64,000 nucleotides of DNA. Origin: Streptomyces ficellus. GTDB lineage: Bacteria; Actinomycetota; Actinomycetes; Streptomycetales; Streptomycetaceae. The notes under the pieces were generated by a model that made no database searches, was not told where the DNA came from, and saw nothing but the letters and a program-made list of their open reading frames with translations. Below are positions 7,256 to 16,761 of the stretch, piece by piece. Numbering within the stretch: position 1 is the stretch's first letter; each line of letters begins with the position of its first letter. The stretch spans positions 5,642,001 through 5,706,000 of the forward strand of contig NZ_CP034279.1 of assembly GCF_009739905.1 (NCBI RefSeq). Direction: 5' to 3'. The position numbers were made by a program, and so were the translations under genes.

Positions 7256-10219
7256 ATGAGACGCAGAGCGAGATCGATCCTCGCCGCGGCTTCACTGCTG
7301 ATGACCGGGTTGGTGGCGGCACCCGTCGCCGGGGCGGAGCAGCGGGACGACGGGTCCGGTGAAGGCGGCGGCACCCTGTCCGTATGGCGCGCAGAGGTGA
7401 CCAAGGAGCAGGTCCCGCTCCTGCTCGACGCGGGCGCCGACGGCCACGAGCTGAGCGAACAGGTGCCCGAGAAGGGCACCGCCACCGTCGAGCTGTACCT
7501 CACCGAACGGCAGGCCGAGACCCTGCGCGACCGGGGCGTCGGCGTCACCGGGCACGATCTCACCCGGGCCGCCGAGAAGCGCGTCGCCGCCGCCGGCGAC
7601 GGCGTGTTCCGGCCGTACGGCGGCAAGGGCGGGCTCAAGGAGGAGATCCTGGCGACCGCCCGGGCCCACCCGGCCCTCACCAAGGTCGTCAGCATCGGCA
7701 AGACGGTCAAGGGCCAGGACATCCTCGCCCTCAAGCTCAGCAAGAACGCCAAGCGGACCAGGGACGGCGCCAGGCCCGCCACCCTCTACGTCTCCAACCA
7801 GCACGCCCGCGAGTGGATCACGCCCGAGATGAACCGGCGCCTGCTCCACCACTACCTCGCCGGGTACGGCCAGGACCCCCGCATCACGAAGATCGTCGAC
7901 ACCACCGAGCTGTGGTTCGTCCTCTCCGCCAACCCCGACGGCTACGACCACACCCACGCCTCCCCGGCCAACCGCCAGTGGCGCAAGAACCTCCGCGACA
8001 ACAACGGCGACGGGAGGACCGCCCCCGGCGACGGCGTCGACCTCAACCGCAACTTCTCCTACAAGTGGGGCTACGACGACGAGGGTTCGTCGCCCGACCC
8101 GGCCGACGAGACCTACCGCGGCACCGGCCCCATGTCCGAGCCCGAGACGAAGGCGCTCGACGCCTTCCAGAAGCGGATCGGCTTCCAGTACGGGATCAAC
8201 TACCACTCCGCCGCCCAGCTCCTGCTGTACGGCGTGGGCTGGCAGGTCGCCACCGACACCCCCGACGACGTCGCCCTCAAGGCGCTGGCCGGCACCCCCG
8301 AGAAGTCCGCGGTCCCCGGCTACCGCCCGCAGGTGTCCTCCGAGCTCTACACCACCAACGGCGAGGCCGACGGACACGCGGCGAACGTCAACGGCATGCA
8401 GATGTTCACCCCGGAGATGTCCACCTGCGCCACCGCCTCCCGCGTCGACCCGAACGACGCCTGGGAGCCGGCCGACTGCGCGTCCGTCTTCACCTTCCCC
8501 GACGACGAGAAGCTGATCCAGCAGGAGTTCGCCAAGAACGTCCCGTTCGCCCTCGCCGTCGCCGAGTCCGCCGCCCGCCCCGACGACCCGGTCTCACCCG
8601 TGGGCAACGCCGCCCCCGCCTTCGTACCCGACGCCTTCACCACCTCCTACGCGTACGACGGCGCCGACCAGGAAGTCGCCGTCACCGCCCGCAAGTCGCT
8701 GCGCGACAAGGAGCTCAAGTACCGCGTCAACGGCGGCCGCACCCACGACCAGCGCCTCAGGGCCTGGAAGGGCGGCGAGACGTACGGCGGCGAGGACAAC
8801 CTCTACTACGACGAGTACCGCGCCGAGGTCCAGGACGGCGAACCCGGCGACACCGTCGAGGTCTGGTTCACCGGCCGCACCCGCGACGGCAAGCGCGTCA
8901 CGTCCACCCCCTTCACCTACACCATCGCCGAGCGGCCCCGCGGCGACGTCCTGGTGCTCGCCGAGGAGGGCGGCACCGCACCGGCCCGGCACGGCGCCAC
9001 GTACACCAAGGCGCTGAAGGACAACGGCCGCAGGGGAGTCGTGTGGGACGTCGCCACCCAGGGCACGCCCCACCCGCTCGGCGTGCTCGGCCACTTCCGC
9101 ACGGTCGTCTGGTACACCGGCGCCGAACGGCCCTCCGGCCCCACCATGCTCGCCGTGCGCGACCACCTCAACGAGGGCGGCAAACTGATCAACGCCGGTG
9201 AGCAGTCCGGCGGACTCGTCGACATCGGCCGCGCCGACTCCAACGACTTCGCCCAGTACTACCTCGGCGCCCACCGCCGCTCCGGGATGGCGTCCCCCGA
9301 CGCCTTCCGCGGCACCGGCCGCTTCGCCGGCACGGCCGCCCCCCTCGGGGACGCGGCCGGCAACCCGCTCGACGGCGCCGGCGCCTACACCGTCACCTCC
9401 GACACCCTCGACCCGGACACGTTCCCGCAGTTCCGCAGCGCCGCCGCGGGCGACTACCCCGGCGTCCGGGCCCCCTTCGAGCCGTACGAGGGCGAGACCT
9501 TCGCCGCCGCCCGGCACGCCGACAACGCCTGGATGCGGCTGACCCGGACCGTCGACCTGGCCGGCACCGCCGCGGCGGAGAGGCCCACCCTGACGTTCCG
9601 GCTCAGCCACGACACCGAGCCCGGGTACGACCACGTGATCGTCGAGGCCCGCACCGTCGGCCAGGACGACTGGACGACCCTGCCCGACACCGGGGGCCGC
9701 TCGTCCAGCGCGGTCCCGGCCGACTGCGCCGAGGGCTACTACCTCGCCGGCCACCCCTTCCTCGCGCACTACCTGACGCTCGGCGAGGACGGCTGCACCG
9801 CCACCGGCACCACCGGCGCCTGGCACGCCTTCACCGGCACCTCGGGTGGCTGGCAGCCGGTGTCGCTCGACCTGAGCGCCTACGCCGGCAAGCGGGTCGA
9901 GCTGTCCGTCTCGTACGTGTCCGACCCCGGGACCGGTGAGACCGGCGCCTTCGTCGACGGCACCGAACTGGTCGTCGGCGGTGCCGTCCGGGACACCGAG
10001 GGGTTCGAGACCTCCCTCGGCACCTGGTCCGTCCCCGGCCCGCCCGCGGGCAGCCCGGGCAACGCCGGCGACTGGGCCCGGTCACCCGCCCTGTTCCGCT
10101 CCCACGCGGCCGTCACCACCCGCGACACCGTGCTGCTCGGGTTCGGACTGGAGCACGTGACCGACCCGGTGCAGCGCGGCCGGCTGCTGGGCGGGGCGCT
10201 GGCCGCGACCAGGCGCTGA
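7256..10219 (+). CDS. Secreted M14 zinc carboxypeptidase with long C-terminal extension
   Basis: The 987-aa protein has a signal peptide (residues about 1-29) and an M14 domain over roughly residues 115-440. Zinc ligands are His183 and Glu186 in 'NQHAREW', with His317 in 'INYHSAAQ'. The catalytic Glu is near 387 in 'MFTPEMST'. The remaining half of about 500 residues is a set of probable beta-sandwich and glutamine-amidotransferase-like segments, as in the large M14 'immune inhibitor A-like' carboxypeptidases of Streptomyces. It acts outside the cell on protein C-termini. The ATG at 7256 follows an AAGGGGGG ribosome-binding site. It appears to be transcribed alone. Confidence 0.9.
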   Translation: MRRRARSILAAASLLMTGLVAAPVAGAEQRDDGSGEGGGTLSVWRAEVTKEQVPLLLDAGADGHELSEQVPEKGTATVELYLTERQAETLRDRGVGVTGHDLTRAAEKRVAAAGDGVFRPYGGKGGLKEEILATARAHPALTKVVSIGKTVKGQDILALKLSKNAKRTRDGARPATLYVSNQHAREWITPEMNRRLLHHYLAGYGQDPRITKIVDTTELWFVLSANPDGYDHTHASPANRQWRKNLRDNNGDGRTAPGDGVDLNRNFSYKWGYDDEGSSPDPADETYRGTGPMSEPETKALDAFQKRIGFQYGINYHSAAQLLLYGVGWQVATDTPDDVALKALAGTPEKSAVPGYRPQVSSELYTTNGEADGHAANVNGMQMFTPEMSTCATASRVDPNDAWEPADCASVFTFPDDEKLIQQEFAKNVPFALAVAESAARPDDPVSPVGNAAPAFVPDAFTTSYAYDGADQEVAVTARKSLRDKELKYRVNGGRTHDQRLRAWKGGETYGGEDNLYYDEYRAEVQDGEPGDTVEVWFTGRTRDGKRVTSTPFTYTIAERPRGDVLVLAEEGGTAPARHGATYTKALKDNGRRGVVWDVATQGTPHPLGVLGHFRTVVWYTGAERPSGPTMLAVRDHLNEGGKLINAGEQSGGLVDIGRADSNDFAQYYLGAHRRSGMASPDAFRGTGRFAGTAAPLGDAAGNPLDGAGAYTVTSDTLDPDTFPQFRSAAAGDYPGVRAPFEPYEGETFAAARHADNAWMRLTRTVDLAGTAAAERPTLTFRLSHDTEPGYDHVIVEARTVGQDDWTTLPDTGGRSSSAVPADCAEGYYLAGHPFLAHYLTLGEDGCTATGTTGAWHAFTGTSGGWQPVSLDLSAYAGKRVELSVSYVSDPGTGETGAFVDGTELVVGGAVRDTEGFETSLGTWSVPGPPAGSPGNAGDWARSPALFRSHAAVTTRDTVLLGFGLEHVTDPVQRGRLLGGALAATRR

Positions 10220-10370
10220 CGAGCGCACGCCCGCTCCGAAGAGCACACCACCGCTGACGCTCGGTAGCCGCCCGGACGCCCCGGGGGACCGTACTGTCCA
10301 GTAGGGCAGGGTTCCGGTCCACCGGGCGCGTCCGGGTGCGCTAGATGTCACTCCGCCGCCTGGAGGGAGG

Positions 10371-10376
10371 TAGGGT
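10371..10376 (+). promoter_or_regulatory. gap -10 box
   Basis: TAGGGT at 10371-10376 fits a vegetative -10 box. TGTCAC about 19 bp upstream is a poor -35. The resulting 5' UTR of about 70 nt contains a hairpin (10410-10431) and a GAGGAG ribosome-binding site before the GTG. Confidence 0.4.
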
Positions 10377-10409
10377 CGTAAGCGGTCGGGGACATCCCAA
10401 ATAGCAACT

Positions 10410-10431
10410 CGCCGGGCGTCGAAACCCGGCG
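10410..10431 (+). promoter_or_regulatory. Stem-loop in the gap 5' leader
   Basis: CGCCGGG (10410-10416) pairs with CCCGGCG (10425-10431) around an 8-nt loop, 22 nt upstream of the gap start codon. It may protect the mRNA 5' region; it does not cover the ribosome-binding site. Confidence 0.35.
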
Positions 10432-10453
10432 TACCTAACGAGGAGATCGGTTC

Positions 10454-11458
<1,005 letters not shown>

Positions 11459-11505
11459 GAAACCGGGCAGCAGGGCAGGCACTTCGATGTGAGCGCAGGG
11501 CTCGG

Positions 11506-11525
11506 GCAGCGCAACGCCGCGCTGC
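11506..11525 (+). other. Intercistronic stem-loop between gap and pgk
   Basis: GCAGCGC (11506-11512) pairs with GCGCTGC (11519-11525) around a 6-nt loop, between gap and pgk. It could be a partial terminator or processing element setting the gap:pgk ratio. Confidence 0.35.
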
Positions 11526-11578
11526 ACGGGCCCTGACGCTTGCGTCGATCTTCCAAGGAGTACGGAGTAAGAGGACAG

Positions 11579-12790
11579 ATGAAGACGATCGACGAGCTTC
11601 TGCGTCAAGGGGTCGAAGGCAAGCGGGTGTTCGTCCGCGCCGACCTCAACGTGCCGCAGGAAGGCACCACCATCACCGACGACGGCCGCATCCGCGCCGT
11701 CCTGCCCACCGTCAAGGCGCTGACCGAAGCCGGTGCCAAGGTCGTCGTGGCCTCGCACCTCGGCCGCCCCAAGGGCGCCCCGGACCCGGCCTTCACGCTG
11801 CGGTTCGCCGCCGCGCGCCTCGGCGAGCTGCTCGGCCGCCCCGTCTCGTTCGCCGGCGACACCATCGGCTCCGAGGCCCACGCGGCCGTCGAGGGCCTGG
11901 CCGACGGTCAGGTCGCCGTCCTGGAGAACCTCCGCTTCAACGCCGGCGAGACGTCGAAGGACGACGCCGAGCGCGCCGAGTTCGCCGCCCGCCTCGCCGC
12001 CCTCGCCGACGTGTACGTGGGTGACGGCTTCGGTGCCGTGCACCGCGGTCACGCCTCCGTGTACGACCTGCCGCGCCTGCTGCCGGCCTACGCCGGATAC
12101 CTCATCGCCACCGAGGTCGGCGTCCTGAGGAAGCTCACCGACGACGTCAAGCGCCCCTACGTCGTCGTCCTCGGCGGAGCCAAGGTCTCCGACAAGCTCG
12201 GCGTCATCGACCACCTGCTGGACAAGGCCGACCGCATCCTCATCGGCGGCGGCATGGCGTACACCTTCCTCAAGGCCAAGGGCCACGAGGTCGGCATCTC
12301 GCTGCTCCAGGAGGACCAGGTCCCGGCCTGCCTGGAGTACCTGGCGCGCGCCGAGGCCAAGGGCGTGGAGTTCGTGCTCCCCGTCGACGTGCTGGTCTCG
12401 GCCGAGTTCCCGGACCTGAAGACGAAGGCCCCGGCCAACCCGACGCTGGTCGCCGCCGACGCGATCCCGGCCGACCAGGAGGGTCTGGACATCGGTCCCG
12501 AGACCCGCAAGCTGTACGCATCGAAGCTCGCCGACGCGGCCACCGTCTTCTGGAACGGCCCCATGGGCGTCTTCGAGCACCCCGACTACGCCGAGGGCAC
12601 CAAGGCCGTCGCCCAGGCGCTCGTCGACTCCCCGGCCTTCACGGTCGTCGGCGGTGGCGACTCCGCCGCGGCCGTCCGGACCCTGGGCTTCGACGAGAAC
12701 GCATTCGGCCACATCTCGACCGGCGGCGGCGCGAGCCTCGAGTACCTCGAAGGCAAGACGCTTCCCGGCCTCGCCGCACTGGAGGACTGA
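11579..12790 (+). CDS. pgk: Phosphoglycerate kinase
   Basis: This is the ATP-forming step of lower glycolysis. The 403-aa protein has the N-terminal substrate loop 'VFVRADLNVPQEGTTITDD' and the basic patch 'ASHLGRPKGAPDP'. The C-terminal nucleotide site includes 'VVGGGDSAAAV' and 'ISTGGGASLEYLEGK'. I take the ATG at 11579 (MKTIDELL) rather than an upstream in-frame codon, because it matches the normal length of the family and follows a purine-rich GAGGA site. tpiA follows after 6 bp. Confidence 0.97.
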   Translation: MKTIDELLRQGVEGKRVFVRADLNVPQEGTTITDDGRIRAVLPTVKALTEAGAKVVVASHLGRPKGAPDPAFTLRFAAARLGELLGRPVSFAGDTIGSEAHAAVEGLADGQVAVLENLRFNAGETSKDDAERAEFAARLAALADVYVGDGFGAVHRGHASVYDLPRLLPAYAGYLIATEVGVLRKLTDDVKRPYVVVLGGAKVSDKLGVIDHLLDKADRILIGGGMAYTFLKAKGHEVGISLLQEDQVPACLEYLARAEAKGVEFVLPVDVLVSAEFPDLKTKAPANPTLVAADAIPADQEGLDIGPETRKLYASKLADAATVFWNGPMGVFEHPDYAEGTKAVAQALVDSPAFTVVGGGDSAAAVRTLGFDENAFGHISTGGGASLEYLEGKTLPGLAALED

Positions 12791-12796
12791 CCCTCA

Positions 12797-13573
<777 letters not shown>

Positions 13574-13626
13574 GTAGGGTCCCCCTGCCGGTGAGTATGC
13601 GGTAGGGCGGAATCGTCGTACCCTTG

Positions 13627-13669
13627 CGGGGGCCGAGGCTCTTTCCCCAGGAGCGAGCCTGGGCCCCCG
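13627..13669 (+). terminator. Hairpin terminator between tpiA and secG
   Basis: CGGGGGCC plus GGCTC (13627-13641) pair with GAGCC plus GGCCCCCG (13655-13669), with a 2-nt internal mismatch and a 13-nt loop. Confidence 0.55.
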
Positions 13670-13749
13670 TCGTCCGCAGACGTCCGACGTCCGACAGTCG
13701 TGTCGACAGTCCGTGTAGTCCGAGAATTGCCAGGAAGTAGGGTCCAGCC

Positions 13750-13986
13750 GTGGTTATGGGGTTCTCGATCGCCCTCATCGTCTTCAGCGCGCTGCTGATG
13801 CTGCTGGTGCTGATGCACAAGGGGAAGGGCGGCGGCCTCTCCGACATGTTCGGTGGCGGCATGCAGTCGTCCGTCGGCGGGTCCTCCGTCGCCGAGCGCA
13901 ACCTGGACCGCATCACCGTGGTCGTCGGTTTGCTGTGGTTCGCGTGCATTGTCGTACTTGCTCTCCTGATCAAGCTGGACAACTGA
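13750..13986 (+). CDS. secG: Preprotein translocase subunit SecG
   Basis: SecG is the small membrane subunit of the SecYEG channel. The 78-aa protein has two hydrophobic helices separated by the conserved loop 'LMHKGKGGGLSDMFGGG', which is diagnostic of the family. The GTG at 13750 gives VVMGFSIAL; an ATG two codons later is equally possible. Its place between tpiA and rbpA is typical for Streptomyces. Confidence 0.96.
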   Translation: MVMGFSIALIVFSALLMLLVLMHKGKGGGLSDMFGGGMQSSVGGSSVAERNLDRITVVVGLLWFACIVVLALLIKLDN

Positions 13987-14015
13987 CGTCTCGGTTCCGC
14001 GTCCCGGGAAGGGGT

Positions 14016-14092
14016 GTAACTCCAATCACTGGACGCGCGTTGGGCCTTACGTAGACTGGGGCATCTTCGAGCACCATCACGCAGGGAGTTAC
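14016..14092 (+). promoter_or_regulatory. rbpA promoter region with a distal inverted repeat
   Basis: CTGGAC (14029-14034) and TAGACT (14052-14057) with 17-bp spacing form a plausible promoter. TGTAACTCC (14015-14023) is exactly complementary to GGAGTTACA (14085-14093), and the latter covers part of the rbpA ribosome-binding site. I did not find a GGGAAT-N18-GTTG SigR-type promoter at correct spacing. Confidence 0.35.
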
Positions 14093-14096
14093 AACC

Positions 14097-14432
14097 GTGG
14101 CAAGTGGCAACGCGATCCGGGGAAGCCGGGTCGGCGCGGGGCCGATGGGGGAGGCCGAGCGGGGCGAGTCCGCGCCGCGACTCCGCATCTCCTTCTGGTG
14201 CTCGAACGGGCACGAGACGCAGCCGAGCTTCGCGAGTGACGCGCAGGTCCCCGACACCTGGGACTGCCCGCGGTGCGGGTTCCCGGCCGGCCAGGACCGG
14301 GACAACCCGCCGGACCCGCCGCGCACCGAGCCGTACAAGACGCACCTCGCGTACGTACGGGAGCGGCGCAGCGACGCGGACGGCGAGGCGATCCTGGCCG
14401 AGGCGCTGGCCAAACTCCGCGGCGAGATCTGA
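14097..14432 (+). CDS. rbpA: RNA polymerase-binding protein RbpA
   Basis: RbpA is an actinobacterial RNA polymerase partner that binds the principal sigma factor, stabilises open complexes and raises basal rifampicin tolerance. The 111-aa protein has the N-terminal 'SGNAIRGSRVGAGPMGEAER' tail, a zinc-type core with 'CSNGHE' and 'CPRCGFPAG', a basic linker and a C-terminal sigma-interacting helix ('KTHLAYVRERRSDADGEAIL'). It starts at GTG, 8 bp after AGGGAG. Streptomyces may carry more than one copy of this family; whether this is the only one here cannot be told. Confidence 0.95.
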   Translation: MASGNAIRGSRVGAGPMGEAERGESAPRLRISFWCSNGHETQPSFASDAQVPDTWDCPRCGFPAGQDRDNPPDPPRTEPYKTHLAYVRERRSDADGEAILAEALAKLRGEI

Positions 14433-14440
14433 GCGACCGA

Positions 14441-14473
14441 GGGCCCTGTAGGTGGAATCCACCGGCAGGGCCC
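14441..14473 (+). terminator. rbpA terminator
   Basis: GGGCCCTG (14441-14448) pairs with CAGGGCCC (14466-14473), with an inner GGTGGA/TCCACC helix, 8 bp after the rbpA stop and followed by a T/G-rich stretch. Confidence 0.75.
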
Positions 14474-14594
14474 GCTGTGTTGTGCGCGGCATCGCCGATG
14501 CTCGGTCCGCGCTTGCCTTCGCCACCCCGGCGCCGCAGATCAATTAGGTTGGAAGGGCAGCGGGGCAAGCAGGCAGGCACGAGAAAGTGGGCTG

Positions 14595-16256
14595 ATGTCC
14601 GAGATGAACGCAGCAAGCCGCACCAGGCTCAACCGGATGCCCGAGTGGACGGCGCTCGGCAAGCACCGGGAGCAGTTGGGGCAGACGCACTTGCGTGAAC
14701 TGTTCGCGGCCGACCCGGCGCGCGGCACCGCGTACACGCTGCGGGTCGGCGACCTGTATCTGGACTACTCCAAGCAACTCGTCACGGACGAGACGCTGCG
14801 GCTGCTGCGCGAGCTGGCCGCCGCGACCGGAGTGGCGGAGCTGCGGGACGCCATGTTCCGCGGAGACAAGATCAACACCACCGAGAACCGGGCGGTCCTC
14901 CACACGGCGCTGCGCGCCCCCCGCGAGGCCGTGGTCGAGGTCGACGGCGAGAACGTGGTGCCGGGTGTGCACGCGGTGCTCGACAAGATGGCCGCGTTCT
15001 CGGAGCGGATCCGCTCCGGCGAGTGGACCGGCCACACCGGCCGTCCCATCAAGAACGTCGTCAACATCGGCATCGGCGGCTCCGATCTGGGCCCGGCGAT
15101 GGCGTACGAGGCGCTGCGCGCCTACACCCGGCGGGACCTGACCTTCCGGTTCGTCTCCAACGTGGACGGCGCCGACCTGCACGAGGCGATCCACGACCTG
15201 GACGCGGCCGAGACGCTGTTCATCATCGCGTCCAAGACGTTCACCACCATCGAGACCATCACCAACGCCACTTCCGCCCGCGACTGGCTCCTCACCGAGC
15301 TGAGGGCCGGTCAGGAAGCCGTCGCCAAGCACTTCGTCGCCCTGTCGACCAACGCCGGCAAGGTCGAGGACTTCGGCATCGACACGGCCAACATGTTCGA
15401 GTTCTGGGACTGGGTGGGCGGCCGCTACTCCTACGACTCCGCCATCGGCCTCTCCCTGATGATCGCCATCGGGCCGGAGCGGTTCCGGGAGATGCTCGAC
15501 GGCTTCCACCTGGTCGATGAGCACTTCCGCACGGCCCCGCCGGAGGAGAACGCGCCACTGCTGCTGGGTCTGCTGGGCGTCTGGTACGGGGCGTTCTTCG
15601 ACGCCCAGTCCCACGCCGTCCTGCCCTACAGCCACTACCTGTCGAAGTTCACCGCCTACCTCCAGCAGCTCGACATGGAGTCCAACGGCAAGTCCGTCGA
15701 CCGCGACGGCAACCCGGTCGACTGGCAGACCGGCCCCGTCGTCTGGGGCACGCCGGGCACCAACGGGCAGCACGCGTACTACCAGTTGATCCACCAGGGC
15801 ACCAAGCTCATCCCGGCCGACTTCATCGGCTTCGCGAAGCCGGTCGACGACCTGCGGCCCGGCCTGGTCGCCCAGCACGACCTGCTGATGGCGAACTTCT
15901 TCGCCCAGACCCAGGCGCTGGCCTTCGGCAAGACGCCCGACGAGGTCCGTGCCGAGGGTGTGGCGGAGGAGCTGGTGCCGCACAAGACCTTCCGCGGCAA
16001 CCACCCCACCACCACGATCCTCGCCGACGAGCTGACCCCTGCCGTCCTCGGCCAGCTCATCGCGCTGTACGAGCACAAGGTGTTCGTCCAGGGCGCCGTC
16101 TGGAACATCGACTCCTTCGACCAGTGGGGCGTCGAACTCGGCAAGGTGCTCGCCAAGAAGATCGAGCCCGTCCTGACCCGGGGCGAGGGCGGCGACCAGC
16201 TCGACAGCTCGACCGCCGCACTGGCTGACCGGTACCGGACCCTCCGGGGCAGGTGA
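14595..16256 (+). CDS. pgi: Glucose-6-phosphate isomerase
   Basis: It interconverts glucose-6-phosphate and fructose-6-phosphate, linking glycolysis to the pentose phosphate operon encoded convergently nearby. The 553-aa protein shows 'NIGIGGSDLGPAMAYEAL' (about residues 155-172), the signature 'GGRYSYDSAIGLSL', the 'GTPGTNGQHAYYQLIHQG' loop, and the C-terminal 'QWGVELGKVLAKK'. It matches the large bacterial PGI type. The ATG (MSEMNAASRTRL) is preceded by a weak site. A TAGGTT -10-like box lies at 14545-14550. Confidence 0.98.
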   Translation: MSEMNAASRTRLNRMPEWTALGKHREQLGQTHLRELFAADPARGTAYTLRVGDLYLDYSKQLVTDETLRLLRELAAATGVAELRDAMFRGDKINTTENRAVLHTALRAPREAVVEVDGENVVPGVHAVLDKMAAFSERIRSGEWTGHTGRPIKNVVNIGIGGSDLGPAMAYEALRAYTRRDLTFRFVSNVDGADLHEAIHDLDAAETLFIIASKTFTTIETITNATSARDWLLTELRAGQEAVAKHFVALSTNAGKVEDFGIDTANMFEFWDWVGGRYSYDSAIGLSLMIAIGPERFREMLDGFHLVDEHFRTAPPEENAPLLLGLLGVWYGAFFDAQSHAVLPYSHYLSKFTAYLQQLDMESNGKSVDRDGNPVDWQTGPVVWGTPGTNGQHAYYQLIHQGTKLIPADFIGFAKPVDDLRPGLVAQHDLLMANFFAQTQALAFGKTPDEVRAEGVAEELVPHKTFRGNHPTTTILADELTPAVLGQLIALYEHKVFVQGAVWNIDSFDQWGVELGKVLAKKIEPVLTRGEGGDQLDSSTAALADRYRTLRGR

Positions 16257-16260
16257 CCGG

Positions 16261-16761
16261 ATGACGGGGGAGGACGCGGTGCGGCTGCGGCCGCCGGACC
16301 GGGCGCTCAACGAGCGGGCCGTCGGCTGGTGGCGTACGCGGCTGCTGCTGCTGACCGGGGTGCCCGTGCTCGTGCCGGCTGTGCTCGGCGCGCTGCTCGA
16401 GCCGGCCAGGCCCTGGCTGTGGGGGCCCGCCGCGGCCCTGGCCGTGACCGGGCTCGGCTGCGCCGCGTTCCTCCCCCGCTGGTGGTTCAGGGTCCACCGG
16501 TGGGAGGTCACCGACGAGGCGGTCTACGTCCGGACGGGGGCGTTCTGGCAGGAGTGGCGTATCGCGCCGATGTCCCGGATCCAGACGGTCGACACCGTGC
16601 GCGGGCCGCTGGAGCAGGCGTTCCGCCTCGCCACGGTCACCGTGACCACCGCGTCCTCCAAGGGCGCCGTCCGCATCGAGGGCCTCGACCACGAGCTGGC
16701 CGCGGACCTGGCCGAACGGCTGACCCGCATCACCCGGGACACGCCCGGGGACGCGACGTGA
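16261..16761 (+). CDS. PH-domain membrane protein (YdbS-like)
   Basis: The 166-aa protein has two adjacent hydrophobic helices (residues about 28-70) followed by a bacterial PH-like (bPH2) domain with the pattern 'WEVTDEAVYVRTGAFWQEWR' and 'PMSRIQTVDTVRGPLEQAFR'. That pattern is typical of the YdbS/YdbT pair. It starts 4 bp after pgi and overlaps the next PH-domain gene by 4 bp. In Bacillus the YdbST pair is linked to resistance to membrane-active compounds. A role in membrane or envelope homeostasis here is inference. Confidence 0.8.
   Translation: MTGEDAVRLRPPDRALNERAVGWWRTRLLLLTGVPVLVPAVLGALLEPARPWLWGPAAALAVTGLGCAAFLPRWWFRVHRWEVTDEAVYVRTGAFWQEWRIAPMSRIQTVDTVRGPLEQAFRLATVTVTTASSKGAVRIEGLDHELAADLAERLTRITRDTPGDAT

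Noticed and set aside
14006..14042. SigR-type promoter (GGGAAT-N18-GTTG) before rbpA
   Set aside because: GGGAAG and GTTG are present, but about 27 bp apart instead of 18.
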